DNA from: CALESS01 sp041741455
GTDB lineage: Bacteria > Chloroflexota > Anaerolineae > Anaerolineales > Anaerolineaceae
NCBI GenBank assembly: GCA_041741455.1
Contig: JBGSJZ010000099.1
Coordinates: 62,001-126,000, forward strand
Direction: 5' to 3'
Length of the DNA stretch: 64,000 nucleotides
The notes beneath the pieces were generated by a model. The model saw nothing but the letters and a program-made list of their open reading frames with translations, had not been told where the DNA came from and ran no database searches. The position numbers and the translations under genes were made by a program. Of the stretch, positions 25,408-34,331 are shown piece by piece. Every line of letters begins with the position of its first letter. Position 1 is the first letter of the stretch.

Positions 25408-25971
25408 TTAATTATTGGCTCGAGTGACGTAAGTGCCGTTGCGGGTGTCAATACGAATAGTATCGCCAGTAGTGACGAAGGAAGGAACATCAATTATGGC
25501 ACCTGTTTCAACTTTGACCTTTTTAGTCACACCCGTAGCGGTATCGCCACGAACGGCGGTTTCTGATTCGACTACTTTCAAATCCACTGCCAGTGGAAGT
25601 TCAATATCAATGGCTTCGTTGTTGTAAAAAGTGAGCTTTACTTCCATGCCTTCTTTGAGGAAGCCGGCTGATTCACCTAAAATGTTCTTGTGAACAGCAG
25701 GTTGCTCGAATGTTTCGAGATCCATGAAATAATACAACTCGCCATCGCTGTAAAGATACTGGACGTTGTGGAAATCCAGTCGGATATCTTGAATACGATC
25801 GCCAGAGGAGAAGGTTTTCTCAATATTGGAACCAGTACGCAGGTTGCGGGCTTTGATGCGGATAGTCGCATTGCCACGTCCGGGTTTGTGGTGGTGATAA
25901 TCGGTGACGCGGTAAAGGTTACCATCCAGTTCGAAGGTGACACCTTTGCGTAGATCATTTACATCAATCAT
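25408..25971 (-). CDS. efp: translation elongation factor P, with Arg at the tip of the modification loop
   Basis: 187 residues with three beta-barrel domains. EF-P relieves ribosome stalling at consecutive prolines. The N-terminal loop reads HHHKPGRGNA; the residue that is Lys34 in E. coli is Arg32 here. In some proteobacteria an Arg at this place is rhamnosylated by EarP, but no earP is in this window. The rest is ordinary: RTGSNIEKTF, LYYFMDLETFEQ and the C-terminal VPSFVTTGDTIRIDTRNGTYVTRA. It has its own terminator, and the hpf terminator lies upstream, so it is probably a single-gene unit. Confidence 0.96.
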   Translation of the reverse strand: MIDVNDLRKGVTFELDGNLYRVTDYHHHKPGRGNATIRIKARNLRTGSNIEKTFSSGDRIQDIRLDFHNVQYLYSDGELYYFMDLETFEQPAVHKNILGESAGFLKEGMEVKLTFYNNEAIDIELPLAVDLKVVESETAVRGDTATGVTKKVKVETGAIIDVPSFVTTGDTIRIDTRNGTYVTRANN

Positions 25972-26043
25972 GACATTTGCCTCAATCTATTACGAATTTA
26001 ACGCTCTGATTATAGCGCACACAGGCATGGGTGACAAGATTTT

Positions 26044-26079
26044 AAAAACATGCACGGCGGCTGATGATAGCCGCCGTGC
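26044..26079 (-). terminator. terminator of hpf
   Basis: GCACGGCGGCT (26052-26062) pairs with AGCCGCCGTGC (26069-26079), an 11-bp GC-rich stem. On the minus strand, ATGTTTTTAAA follows. Positioned just after hpf. Confidence 0.9.
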
Positions 26080-26096
26080 GGATAGCAATGGTGCGA

Positions 26097-26657
26097 TTAT
26101 CCAAGCTGGGGTTCGATCAGACCAAATGAGCCGTCGTTCCGTTTGTAGAGGACATTGACGGAGCTGGTATTGACGTTGTAGAAAATGAAGAAATTTTCGT
26201 GCCCCAACAACGCCATCTGTTCCAGAGCTTCGCTTTCGTCCATAGGCACCAGCGTGAAAGACTTGCGGCGAGCAATAATTGGAGCGAGGGTTTCCTCAAC
26301 AGGAATGATATCGGGAGCGACTTCTGAAGCTGAAACACCATCTCCCCGACCATGTGATCGTTTTCCCTTGTATCGTTCGATTTGTCGCTGAATTTTGTCG
26401 ACCATGGCATCCAGGGCAGCAAACAAATCGCTGGAATGTTCTTCTGCGCGCAAGATGTAACCTTTACCGCGCAGAGTGATTTGTGCGCCGTAGCGATCCG
26501 CGGCGGAGCGCGCGGATTTGACATAATTTATATCAACACGCGCCTCCTCAACATCACTCAAGAAACGATCCAATTTAGATATTTTTTTGGTCACGTAATC
26601 ATGAATCCGATCCGTGACTTCCATATTCTTTGCCACGATGTCAACTTTGAGCGCCAT
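26097..26657 (-). CDS. hpf: long-form ribosome hibernation promoting factor
   Basis: About 186 residues. The N-terminal domain (1-105) is the RaiA/HPF fold that sits in the 30S decoding region (VDIVAKNMEVTDRIHDYVTKK, a basic end). A variable linker follows, and the C-terminal dimerisation domain (about 130-186) carries KSFTLVPMDESEALEQMALLGH and ends in a typical DGSFGLIEP. Long HPF joins two 70S ribosomes into inactive 100S particles in stationary phase. The upstream frame is longer, but the ATG at 26657 has a perfect AGGAGG before it. It follows comF by 10 bases. Confidence 0.95.
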   Translation of the reverse strand: MALKVDIVAKNMEVTDRIHDYVTKKISKLDRFLSDVEEARVDINYVKSARSAADRYGAQITLRGKGYILRAEEHSSDLFAALDAMVDKIQRQIERYKGKRSHGRGDGVSASEVAPDIIPVEETLAPIIARRKSFTLVPMDESEALEQMALLGHENFFIFYNVNTSSVNVLYKRNDGSFGLIEPQLG

Positions 26658-26667
26658 ACGGTTCCTC

Positions 26668-27414
26668 CTATGAAGAATGTTGAACATCCATTTGTTGGCT
26701 CCCTGCAGGAGCCAGTGACACCGGGGCTTCACTGGAATGCTCCTCGAGCAGGGCTCGGGCAAGGGTCAGGGCAAAAACTTGAGATGCCCCGCCTTGCAAG
26801 AGCGCTCGGGCTGAATTCCGCAGGGTTGCACCGGTGGTCATCACATCGTCCAGTAAAAGTACGTTGCGGCCAGAAACAAGATCTGCTTTGGCTAAAAACG
26901 CCGCGTCCAAATTTCTATGACGCTCTTCGGCAAACAAACCGACCTGAGAGCGGGTGTTCTTGGTTCGCACCAAGGCGCCGGGCAAGTAAGGCATGCCAGT
27001 TTGGAGGGCGAGAGCGTATGCCAGAAAGGTTGATTGGTTGTAACCTCGCATCCGGCGGCGGTGTGGATTGAGGGGAACAGGGATAATACTATCCACCGGC
27101 CATGCTTGCTCATGAATTAATTGTACCAGATGTTGGCTGAGGGGTTCACACAAACCCAGATCATTTTTATATTTCAGTCGACGAATTGCTTTTCGCAACG
27201 GGCCGCGATAGGCTGCCCAGGAACGGCAGGCTTGCCAAGGTGGTGGATCGTTGAGGCAGGAATCACAAATTCGCCTCTGTGGTGAAGGTTGACTGCATTT
27301 TGGACAAAGATCGGCAGGTAAGACTTCTATCTGCAAAAGACAATCAGAACAAAGGCGTTCACCCCAACGGCCACATCCGGCGCAGGTAGGTGGAAAAACC
27401 CAATCCAGCACCAC
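26668..27414 (-). CDS. comF: ComF family phosphoribosyltransferase-like protein
   Basis: 248 residues. The N-terminus has a zinc-ribbon region (CAGCGRWGERLCSDC, then CPKCSQ and CDSC). A phosphoribosyltransferase-fold domain follows, with the PRPP loop VLLLDDVMTTGATL at about 190-203. ComF is needed for DNA uptake in naturally competent bacteria; its biochemical role is unclear. A non-conserved tail of about 25 residues follows. The start seems to be GTG with a weak ribosome site. It sits between tadC and hpf on the same strand; whether it is transcribed with the pilus genes is unknown. Confidence 0.9.
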   Translation of the reverse strand: MVLDWVFPPTCAGCGRWGERLCSDCLLQIEVLPADLCPKCSQPSPQRRICDSCLNDPPPWQACRSWAAYRGPLRKAIRRLKYKNDLGLCEPLSQHLVQLIHEQAWPVDSIIPVPLNPHRRRMRGYNQSTFLAYALALQTGMPYLPGALVRTKNTRSQVGLFAEERHRNLDAAFLAKADLVSGRNVLLLDDVMTTGATLRNSARALLQGGASQVFALTLARALLEEHSSEAPVSLAPAGSQQMDVQHSS

Positions 27415-27486
27415 CCAAAGGGTGTGGTAGAAGGTGAATCCTGGATAAGTTTTTATGGTTCCCAGATTAAACTCCTTGAATGAATT

Positions 27487-28446
27487 CTACTGGAACATAC
27501 CCCCCATGACAGAATGAAACAACTTTAGTGCAGCAGGTGTAAGAAGAACAATAATCAAGGCTGGAAAGATTAACAAGCCCATCGGAAGGAGCATTTTTAG
27601 TGGTGCTTTATGTGCTTCTTCTTCCGCAAGCTGACGACGTCGCACGCGCATTTGATCCGATTGAATTCGCAATACTTTCGACATGCTGACGCCCAACTGT
27701 TCAGACTGAATCACTGCAGCCACAAAACTGGTAAGTTCGTTCAAGCCAATTCGATCAGCCATATCCCGAAGTGCTTCTCGACGTAATTTTCCAAGTTGAA
27801 TTTCTTTGAGTACGCGGGCAAATGCAAGTGAAAGTTCATTATCCCATTTTTCACTAACCTTGTTCATTGCTGCATCAAAACCAAGTCCTGCCTCGACGCA
27901 AATACATAATAAATCAAGGGCATCTGGCATTGATTTACGTACACTTTTTTGCCTTCGAGAAATTTTGCCGCCTATCCAGAGCTGTGGAAAGTAGAAACCC
28001 AGTACACCAAAGACAATGGTTAAAAGAACAATTCGACCCATCGGCCATTGTGCAGTTCCAAGAGTAAATACCAAAACAATAATCCCGCCACCCAGAAAAA
28101 GGCCGACGAATTGTAAAATGAAAAAAACGGCTGGATCAAGATTTGCCGGGTTACCTGCCAATTCTAACCGTCGGCTGATGCTGTTTAATACATTTTGAGG
28201 AGTAAAGTGTGTGGCGAAATCACCAAGTTTTCTGGCGATAGGATAAATGACACGCTCCTGGAAAGGTTGGGACATTTCCAGCTTTTCCAAATCGACTTCT
28301 TCACCGGATGCGCGTAATGCCTCCAAACGTTCAAGAGCAGAATCATCCACATAATTCTTTGGCTGTCGTACCCCAATCCAGATGAGGATTCCAGCGATAA
28401 TAATTACAATCCCAAAAACAAGACCAATCAGAGCAAGATCACTCAT
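27487..28446 (-). CDS. tadC: Tad/type II secretion F-family membrane protein (TadC-like)
   Basis: 319 residues. The GspF/TadC domain occupies about 170-300: a soluble helical part (SMPDALDLLCICVEAGLGFDAAM, EIQLGKLRREALRDMADR) followed by membrane helices. Hydrophobic segments are also at the N-terminus and near 110-165. In Tad systems the TadB and TadC proteins form the inner-membrane platform for pilus assembly. The start is ATG after GTGGAGAATTA. It lies directly downstream of tadB with a 17-base gap. Confidence 0.88.
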   Translation of the reverse strand: MSDLALIGLVFGIVIIIAGILIWIGVRQPKNYVDDSALERLEALRASGEEVDLEKLEMSQPFQERVIYPIARKLGDFATHFTPQNVLNSISRRLELAGNPANLDPAVFFILQFVGLFLGGGIIVLVFTLGTAQWPMGRIVLLTIVFGVLGFYFPQLWIGGKISRRQKSVRKSMPDALDLLCICVEAGLGFDAAMNKVSEKWDNELSLAFARVLKEIQLGKLRREALRDMADRIGLNELTSFVAAVIQSEQLGVSMSKVLRIQSDQMRVRRRQLAEEEAHKAPLKMLLPMGLLIFPALIIVLLTPAALKLFHSVMGGMFQ

Positions 28447-28463
28447 AGTAATTCTCCACGATG

Positions 28464-29420
28464 TTAAACTTCAATTTGAGATAATTTTTGCATAGTGAAG
28501 TAACCACTTATGATTAAAATCCCTGCAATAACCAAGGCAATAATTCCACAAATACCGGCATCTGGCTTGAAGAATTCCATCATGTACTCCCGGTTAAGAA
28601 AATAAAGGGCCAGGATGACCGCAACAGGCATTAGAGCCAGCATTTTGCCAGAATACATTGTTTGAGTTGTTAGGACCCGAATTTCGCCTTTGATGCGTAT
28701 CCGTTCACGAATTGTGAAAGAAATAGTATCCAGAATTTCTGCCAAGTTACCACCTACCTCGCGTTGGACGTTTATAGCAGTGATCAGTAGGTCTAAATCG
28801 GGAGACGGAATGCGCCGCAATAAATTATCTAGAGATCTTTCCATGGAAACGCCTAATTGCATTTCCTGAACCACTCTGCGGAACTCATCACAGATGGGAG
28901 ATGGCATTTCCTTGCTGATGGCTTCCATAGCTTGCATTGTTGAGTAACCTGCTCTTAAGCCATTGACCATTAAATTAAGCATATCTGGAAGTTGGGTATC
29001 AAATTTTATGAGGCGTTGACCCTGCTGGCGCCGGACATAAAGCCAAGGTAGGAATAAACCAATAATGACGCCAATTCCACCGCCAATCAAATCTCGACCG
29101 GCAAAAAACCAACCCAGCAAACCAACCGCAAACCCGGTAATTATAAAAGTTGCAATGAATTCACCCGGTTTAAACTTTAGATCAGCACGAGCAAGATTTT
29201 TTGCTATTCGATCCCCCAGGGATGAACTGGCAACTCTGCGGTTTAGCCAATCTGTGAGTAAAGCTTTTTGTGCCCCTGGAGTTTCTTCTACAGAGCCCGC
29301 ATATCGGTCAATTCTCTCATCCACCATATTTCGAGACTCTCGCATAGATATCACTACACCAATCATAAGCATGATGACTGCGAGAGAACCCCCAACCCCA
29401 AGTATTAGAGTATAGTTCAT
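28464..29420 (-). CDS. tadB: Tad/type II secretion F-family membrane protein (TadB-like)
   Basis: 318 residues with the same fold as its neighbour. An N-terminal membrane segment (5-25) and a second pair (about 85-125) precede the GspF domain (about 140-285, LPDMLNLMVNGLRAGYSTMQAMEAI; LLRRIPSPDLDLLITAINVQREVGGNLAEIL). A final pair of helices closes the chain. The paired TadB/TadC arrangement and order match Tad/Flp pilus operons. It lies 12 bases after tadA. Confidence 0.9.
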   Translation of the reverse strand: MNYTLILGVGGSLAVIMLMIGVVISMRESRNMVDERIDRYAGSVEETPGAQKALLTDWLNRRVASSSLGDRIAKNLARADLKFKPGEFIATFIITGFAVGLLGWFFAGRDLIGGGIGVIIGLFLPWLYVRRQQGQRLIKFDTQLPDMLNLMVNGLRAGYSTMQAMEAISKEMPSPICDEFRRVVQEMQLGVSMERSLDNLLRRIPSPDLDLLITAINVQREVGGNLAEILDTISFTIRERIRIKGEIRVLTTQTMYSGKMLALMPVAVILALYFLNREYMMEFFKPDAGICGIIALVIAGILIISGYFTMQKLSQIEV

Positions 29421-29432
29421 GGATTTCCTCGT

Positions 29433-30815
29433 TTATCGCCGATTGGGCATGAAAATGGATGGGGGTAAGCGCACCCCGGCATCCTCAATTTTATCCAGGA
29501 ATTTTGGACGCAAACCTGTTGCTCGTAGTCGGCCAACGACTTTCCCGTTATCATAACCGACTTGTTCAAAAGCAAAAATGTCGGTCATGGTGATGATTTC
29601 ACCTTCCATGCCTGACACTTCAGATATATAGGTAACTTTACGAGTACCATCACGCATGCGTTCTTGATGAACGACCAAATCGATAGCGGATGATACTTGC
29701 TCCCGGATTGCGCGTACTGGCAGTTCCATCCCGGCCATCATGGTCATTGTTTCCAAACGAGCCAGGGTATCGCGTGGGCTATTGGAGTGGAGGGTTGTCA
29801 TGGAGCCATCGTGACCGGTGTTCATGGCCTGCAACATATCTATCGCTGCTTCATCACGAATTTCACCTACAATAATCCGGTCTGGACGCATACGCAGGGC
29901 ATTGATAACAAGTTGCCGAATATTGATTTCCCCTTTGCCTTCAATATTCATGGGACGGGATTCGAGCGTGACTACATGATCCTGCCGGAGCTGAAGCTCG
30001 GCTGCATTTTCAATGGTAACAATACGCTCATCTGTAGGAATGTATCCTGAAAGGACATTGAGTAGTGTGGTTTTACCAGAACCAGTACCGCCAGAAATTA
30101 CAATATTGATCCGGCCAATTACACAGGCTCGTAAAAACTCGACAGATTCTTCCGTCAAGGATCCGTAGTTAATCATTTGCTCTACGGTGATGGGGACGCG
30201 AGCAAATTTACGGATGGTGAGAACCGGACCTACCAATGACAATGGGGGAATGATGGCATTGACACGGGAACCATCTGGCAGACGGGCATCCACATAGGGG
30301 CTGGATTCGTCAATACGGCGACCTAGCGGGGCGACAATGCGTTCGATGATTCGCATGACATGGGCATTGTTTTCAAACGCCATGGGTACTCGGAAAAGTT
30401 TACCCTTGCGCTCTACGTAGATATTCTTGGCGCCATTCACCATGATTTCGGTTATGGTGTCATCATCCAGGAGTGGTTGCAAGGGCCCAAAGCCCAGGAT
30501 TTCTGCCGCTATTTGTTCAAATAGACGGGCGCGCTCAGGGCGCGAGAGAACAATGTTTTCTTCGTTCAGAATTTGTTCAAAAAGCTCCTGAATGGTTCGC
30601 CGGACTTCTAAAGTTTTAGTGACATCCATCGTTGGATCCAAACCGGCCAACAATTTATTTTGAACCCGAGTTTTGAGATCTTGCAGTGTATCCTGGTTTG
30701 AACCAGCTGGCATATTAGAGCGACGAGCTCCCCCACCATTGACAGTGCTGGAATCGGAACTAGATTGGTTGCCCGATTGATTATCATTATTCGTTATACG
30801 CCTGAGAATCGACAT
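29433..30815 (-). CDS. tadA: Tad pilus assembly ATPase TadA/CpaF
   Basis: 460 residues of the secretion ATPase superfamily that powers pilus assembly and retraction. The catalytic domain has Walker A SGGTGSGKTTLLN, the Asp box and His box (GEIRDEAAIDML, MNTGHDGSMTTLHSNSPRD), and an N-terminal region about 70-220. The first 45 residues are low complexity (many Ser, Asn, Gly), unlike the rest. It sits between the receiver-CpaE gene (24-base gap) and tadB. The start follows AGGAGATGAACG. Confidence 0.94.
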   Translation of the reverse strand: MSILRRITNNDNQSGNQSSSDSSTVNGGGARRSNMPAGSNQDTLQDLKTRVQNKLLAGLDPTMDVTKTLEVRRTIQELFEQILNEENIVLSRPERARLFEQIAAEILGFGPLQPLLDDDTITEIMVNGAKNIYVERKGKLFRVPMAFENNAHVMRIIERIVAPLGRRIDESSPYVDARLPDGSRVNAIIPPLSLVGPVLTIRKFARVPITVEQMINYGSLTEESVEFLRACVIGRINIVISGGTGSGKTTLLNVLSGYIPTDERIVTIENAAELQLRQDHVVTLESRPMNIEGKGEINIRQLVINALRMRPDRIIVGEIRDEAAIDMLQAMNTGHDGSMTTLHSNSPRDTLARLETMTMMAGMELPVRAIREQVSSAIDLVVHQERMRDGTRKVTYISEVSGMEGEIITMTDIFAFEQVGYDNGKVVGRLRATGLRPKFLDKIEDAGVRLPPSIFMPNRR

Positions 30816-30839
30816 CGTTCATCTCCTGACTTGAGTAGC

Positions 30840-32054
30840 TTACCTCTTGGTTAGTGGCAGGGCATCATCTTGCTTATTGAATCTGGTTTGGATCAAGTCG
30901 GCTAATTCAAAAATTCCCTTACTAACCGGAAGACTTTTATTGTCAAGAATGAAAGGCTTTCCACGGGTGATTGAAATCGGAACAGCTTTATCATCGAGGG
31001 GTATGCAGATTTGTATTGGTTGGCGTAATGTTTCTCCCACCCGCTCTGGTGAAACGTTATTACGCTTATCATAGCGGTTCATGATGAACAGGATTCGATT
31101 ACGCTTGATTCCCGAAGCATCTGAGAGTGAAAGGAAGCTGCTACAATTCTTTATGGATGGGATCTCTTGAGTTGTGATCAGAACGATAGTATCACTTATT
31201 TCTAATGCCGCTTGAACTACATCGGTCAGATAGGGAGCTGTATCAACAATAATATAAGCATAGACATCCCTAAGAAAATCAAGTAATTTGCTGAATTGTT
31301 CCGAAGTAATTTCTGTCGCCCATTCTGCTTTGGAAGGGGCTGGTAAAACGTCCAATCCAGAAGCAGAGTGTTTGACCGCCACGTTGTGTACAACCTCTGC
31401 ATCAAGCTCATCCACCCGGGGGGTTAGGTCATACACGCTGTTTTTCACCTGCTCGTTAATGAAGACTGCAACATCACCATAGAGTAAGTTAGCTTCCAGC
31501 AGTACAACCGGGTTCTCTTCGGAATGAAGACAGATAGCAAGGTTTGTGGCTATGGTTGTGCAGCCCGTTCCACCTTTAGGAGAGTATACAGAAACGATTT
31601 TTCCCGTTCCGCGACGGGATGTCAGCGGGGTGGCTGGGCCTGAGGTAGTAGAGGTTTGGGATTTTTCATCCTGCGCCATTTTTCCAGCCCGCCGGATAGC
31701 GGCAGTCAGATCTTCGATCGCCGGCGGTTTGGTTAAGAAGTCACGAACACCGGCTTGCATGGCGCGACGCATGTAATTGGGATCATTTTGAACGGAAAGG
31801 ATCACCACCTGCACATAGGGAAATTTTCGTCGAATGGCCTCAGTAGCTGTAATGCCATCCATATCCGGCATGTTGATGTCCATGATGATAACATCCGGCT
31901 TAACCTGGTTAGAGAGGTCAATTGCCTCCCTACCAGAACGCGCCATTCCAGCAACTTCGATGAGGGAATCGAACTGCAGCATGCGTTTTATGTTTTCACG
32001 TGTATCTGTAATATCATCGACGATCAAGACACGTATGATATTTTGAACTGGCAT
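30840..32054 (-). CDS. cpaE: response-regulator receiver fused to a CpaE/TadZ-like ATPase
   Basis: 404 residues. The N-terminus (about 5-125) is a receiver domain: IVDD near 11-14, phospho-acceptor D59 in MDINMPDMDG, and K109 in FLTKP. A Ser/Thr-rich linker (130-148) leads to a ParA/MinD-type domain with a deviant Walker A, SPKGGTGCTTIA (159-170), in which the usual lysine after the last Gly is Cys. In Tad systems CpaE/TadZ places the assembly site in the cell. The intact receiver suggests control by a histidine kinase; none is adjacent. An AGGAGATTGA ribosome site precedes the ATG. Confidence 0.88.
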   Translation of the reverse strand: MPVQNIIRVLIVDDITDTRENIKRMLQFDSLIEVAGMARSGREAIDLSNQVKPDVIIMDINMPDMDGITATEAIRRKFPYVQVVILSVQNDPNYMRRAMQAGVRDFLTKPPAIEDLTAAIRRAGKMAQDEKSQTSTTSGPATPLTSRRGTGKIVSVYSPKGGTGCTTIATNLAICLHSEENPVVLLEANLLYGDVAVFINEQVKNSVYDLTPRVDELDAEVVHNVAVKHSASGLDVLPAPSKAEWATEITSEQFSKLLDFLRDVYAYIIVDTAPYLTDVVQAALEISDTIVLITTQEIPSIKNCSSFLSLSDASGIKRNRILFIMNRYDKRNNVSPERVGETLRQPIQICIPLDDKAVPISITRGKPFILDNKSLPVSKGIFELADLIQTRFNKQDDALPLTKR

Positions 32055-32100
32055 TCAATCTCCTAAAACTTTCGAAGAGTGGATAACCTCTTTATAAAAA

Positions 32101-33222
32101 TCAAGGTCGTGGAGTTGCAACAGGAACTTCGGTTGGAAATGCAATTTCATCTTTTCGTGGTTCTAAACCATAAGGTAGTTTAGCTGGTAATGGGATGCGA
32201 TATTGTTCCATGATGAATTGGAGGGTAACCGCTTCTGTTTGAATACGAACGTTGTTATCTGCTGGTGAACGCATAACCAAATTGAGCTGAGCACCTGCCA
32301 GCACGAGGTAGTTTAATGTGATGGCATCTTGCGGTGAAACCATTATGCTGATTTGATTTGGATCAACCGGAACGGTAGGGGTAGGTGTGGGCTCACCTTG
32401 GGGGATTGGTGTTGGTGTGGTTTGGGCTGTAGGATTTGACTGATCTGTCAGGGGGTACTTTCCCACAAGAAGTACAATGGCATCTTGAATTAACGTCTGG
32501 CTGACAAGCCGTGGCCGTTGTTTTTCAGACGGAACAACATAGAACCCAAAGTCGAAACCTTCTTCAACTTCAACGCGTCCCAGAGTTACATTGCCCTCAC
32601 CAGAACTGAGTTCCATGGTGGCGGGAAATCTGTCGTAACAAGTTGTTCCTGCACAAACAGGGCCTGGCATCAAGACAGGCACAGAGACATTTGGAAGGCT
32701 AGATTGCCATTCAGAATCCAGATCGACCAACAATAAGGATGCAATCACATTGACATGATCTCCTGGACGTAATGCCAAGGAAACTGATGAGAGGGCTGAG
32801 ATCGGAATTGATATGGCTACATATCCGGCTGGAATTTGTGAGCCAAGATATGAGCCAGGATCTTGATCAGAAAGAAGCCCAGGAGTTAATGGAAGGCCAG
32901 GCTGTAAAGGGTATCTGGCTCGTTTATTAACAACGTCCTCAATCTTGGTGAAGAAAAGACCTTCTGTAAAGGATGTTTTTGGCATCGGTTGAAGACTAAC
33001 CAGATCTGGTGTGATTTGTTCACCAAGTGCCATGGCTTGTTCAAGGACAACGATATCCACTGTTTCAACCGGGGGAGCTGTAGGAACAGATACCGTTTGC
33101 TGTGGCAAAAAAACGTTGAAGAGTTGATCCTTGAAAAGAAATGCAGCCGCAGCGAGGATGACAATCAATATGATCGCAAGAAAAATCAAGAGAGAACCTA
33201 CTTTGCGTTTACCGGCAGCCAT
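32101..33222 (-). CDS. cpaB: Flp pilus assembly protein CpaB/RcpC-like
   Basis: 373 residues. One membrane segment (about 10-30) anchors an outside protein with an SAF-type region at about 55-115 (IVVLEQAMALGEQITPDLV, FTKIEDVVNKRARYPLQPG) and a RcpC-like part further on (ISIPISALSSVSLALRPGDHVNV). A Pro/Thr-rich stretch (about 270-290) interrupts the C-terminal half. CpaB family members support Flp pilus assembly, perhaps by binding peptidoglycan. It is the first gene of the Tad block, with a strong AAGGAGG ribosome site. No prepilin, prepilin peptidase or secretin gene was found beside it. Confidence 0.85.
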   Translation of the reverse strand: MAAGKRKVGSLLIFLAIILIVILAAAAFLFKDQLFNVFLPQQTVSVPTAPPVETVDIVVLEQAMALGEQITPDLVSLQPMPKTSFTEGLFFTKIEDVVNKRARYPLQPGLPLTPGLLSDQDPGSYLGSQIPAGYVAISIPISALSSVSLALRPGDHVNVIASLLLVDLDSEWQSSLPNVSVPVLMPGPVCAGTTCYDRFPATMELSSGEGNVTLGRVEVEEGFDFGFYVVPSEKQRPRLVSQTLIQDAIVLLVGKYPLTDQSNPTAQTTPTPIPQGEPTPTPTVPVDPNQISIMVSPQDAITLNYLVLAGAQLNLVMRSPADNNVRIQTEAVTLQFIMEQYRIPLPAKLPYGLEPRKDEIAFPTEVPVATPRP

Positions 33223-33650
33223 GCGTGCCTCCTTATTTATGAACTTTGAAATCCAAACTTCTGTTGTGCTTGAATAATATTATACGATCAACATACAGTA
33301 TCTTACCTTTCCCAGGTTGATAGATTTGTAAGGTGGCTGTTCATATAACTTAACAAGGACTTAACAACCCAAGGATTTGATGATTTACCTAATTCTCCCA
33401 GAAAAATTCCATGCAATTCCTAAATTTCCAAAAAAATCAAAGGCTTACAAAAATAAATTCAAAACTTTTCAGTATAGACATATTTACCCAAGCACTAGGA
33501 TGGCGTCCTGCTGAGCCTCATAGGGGCGATCCATCTCTGAGTAATCAGGAGACGCTTCGCTGATATTCTAGAGAACAAACTCTCAAAATGTAAGCAGGGA
33601 ACGGATTATAGTTTCCATGCATTAACCACATAAAATATATGGTGAATCGG
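33223..33650. other. long AT-rich spacer with an internal GC-richer island, no gene seen
   Basis: More than 400 bases separate the divergent cpaB and helical-protein genes. Most is AT-rich and without open frames. A GC-richer island (about 33495-33565) contains GAGCCTCATAGGGGCGATC and GACGCTTCGCTG, words that resemble dispersed intergenic repeats of some Chloroflexota as I remember them. No start codon with a ribosome site and no tRNA-like fold were found. A small RNA is possible but unsupported. Confidence 0.4.
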
Positions 33651-33678
33651 TTGTGAAGGCTGATAATTTTGCTATAAT
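33651..33678 (+). promoter_or_regulatory. sigma-70-type promoter of the helical protein/SPFH operon
   Basis: TTGTGA (33651-33656) and a perfect TATAAT (33673-33678) are separated by 16 bases. The gene's ATG is 57 bases beyond, with AGGAGGCGTCG before it. Confidence 0.6.
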
Positions 33679-33734
33679 AGGTTTAGTTGTGTGTATTAAA
33701 CCTATGTTAAAAACGCATATTACAGGAGGCGTCG

Positions 33735-34283
33735 ATGAGTGATTTATTTGACCGTGTAACAGGTGAAATGGATGGGCTGAGCAAGTTGCTCAGCAAGATT
33801 CCGGGCTTCAAGGGTTACATGGAGCGAAAGAACCGGCGGCAGGCTGATAAATTGCTGCGGGAGACAATTGCCAACCGCTTTGAAGAGATTTGGAAGCGCA
33901 TTTCCGGATTACAGCGCGACCTTATTAGCGAGGGCGGGATTGAGCATATCGATAAGCTGGAGGCCGCAGCCATTAAACTGCGCCAGTTTATTGATCGAAT
34001 CCGTACGGCTGCATATGGTTACGCAGGTTTCTTCGCTGCTGTCAAAATTCGTGAGGAAGAATTGGCCAAATTATATGAATTTGATCTGGTGCTATTGGAG
34101 CTGTCTGAAGAAGTTAACCGGGCTGTAGATAATGTAGAAGCTTCTTTCGGAACCGATGGCCTTCCAGCAGCAATTCGAAATTTGACCAAAGTAGCAAACA
34201 CATGCGTGGAAACCTTCAACCGCCGCAGCGAAGTCTTGCAAATGGGCGACACTGGGGAAGAGGCCAGCTCGTCTGGCGGGTAA
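33735..34283 (+). CDS. helical protein of unknown function, partner of the SPFH-HTH gene
   Basis: 182 residues, no family recognised. It is almost entirely helical and highly charged, with heptad-like stretches (about 35-100 and 110-145) that suggest coiled coils or a four-helix bundle; no signal peptide or membrane segment. A basic patch MERKNRRQADK lies at about 30-40. The C-terminus ends in a Ser/Gly tail. A strong promoter and ribosome site serve it, and the SPFH-HTH gene starts 48 bases after its end with no terminator between, so the two probably form one operon. Their products may bind one another, an inference. Confidence 0.7.
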   Translation: MSDLFDRVTGEMDGLSKLLSKIPGFKGYMERKNRRQADKLLRETIANRFEEIWKRISGLQRDLISEGGIEHIDKLEAAAIKLRQFIDRIRTAAYGYAGFFAAVKIREEELAKLYEFDLVLLELSEEVNRAVDNVEASFGTDGLPAAIRNLTKVANTCVETFNRRSEVLQMGDTGEEASSSGG

Positions 34284-34331
34284 AGTAAGTTTTCTATTTC
34301 ACCTATCTACAAATTTTGATGGAGAGCTGAT

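Noticed and set aside
26382..27071. A 229-residue plus-strand frame across hpf and comF
   Set aside because: It runs opposite to two well-supported genes and looks like a codon-bias shadow.
33223..33734. A riboswitch or CRISPR leader in the long spacer
   Set aside because: I found no known aptamer core and no regular repeat-spacer array.
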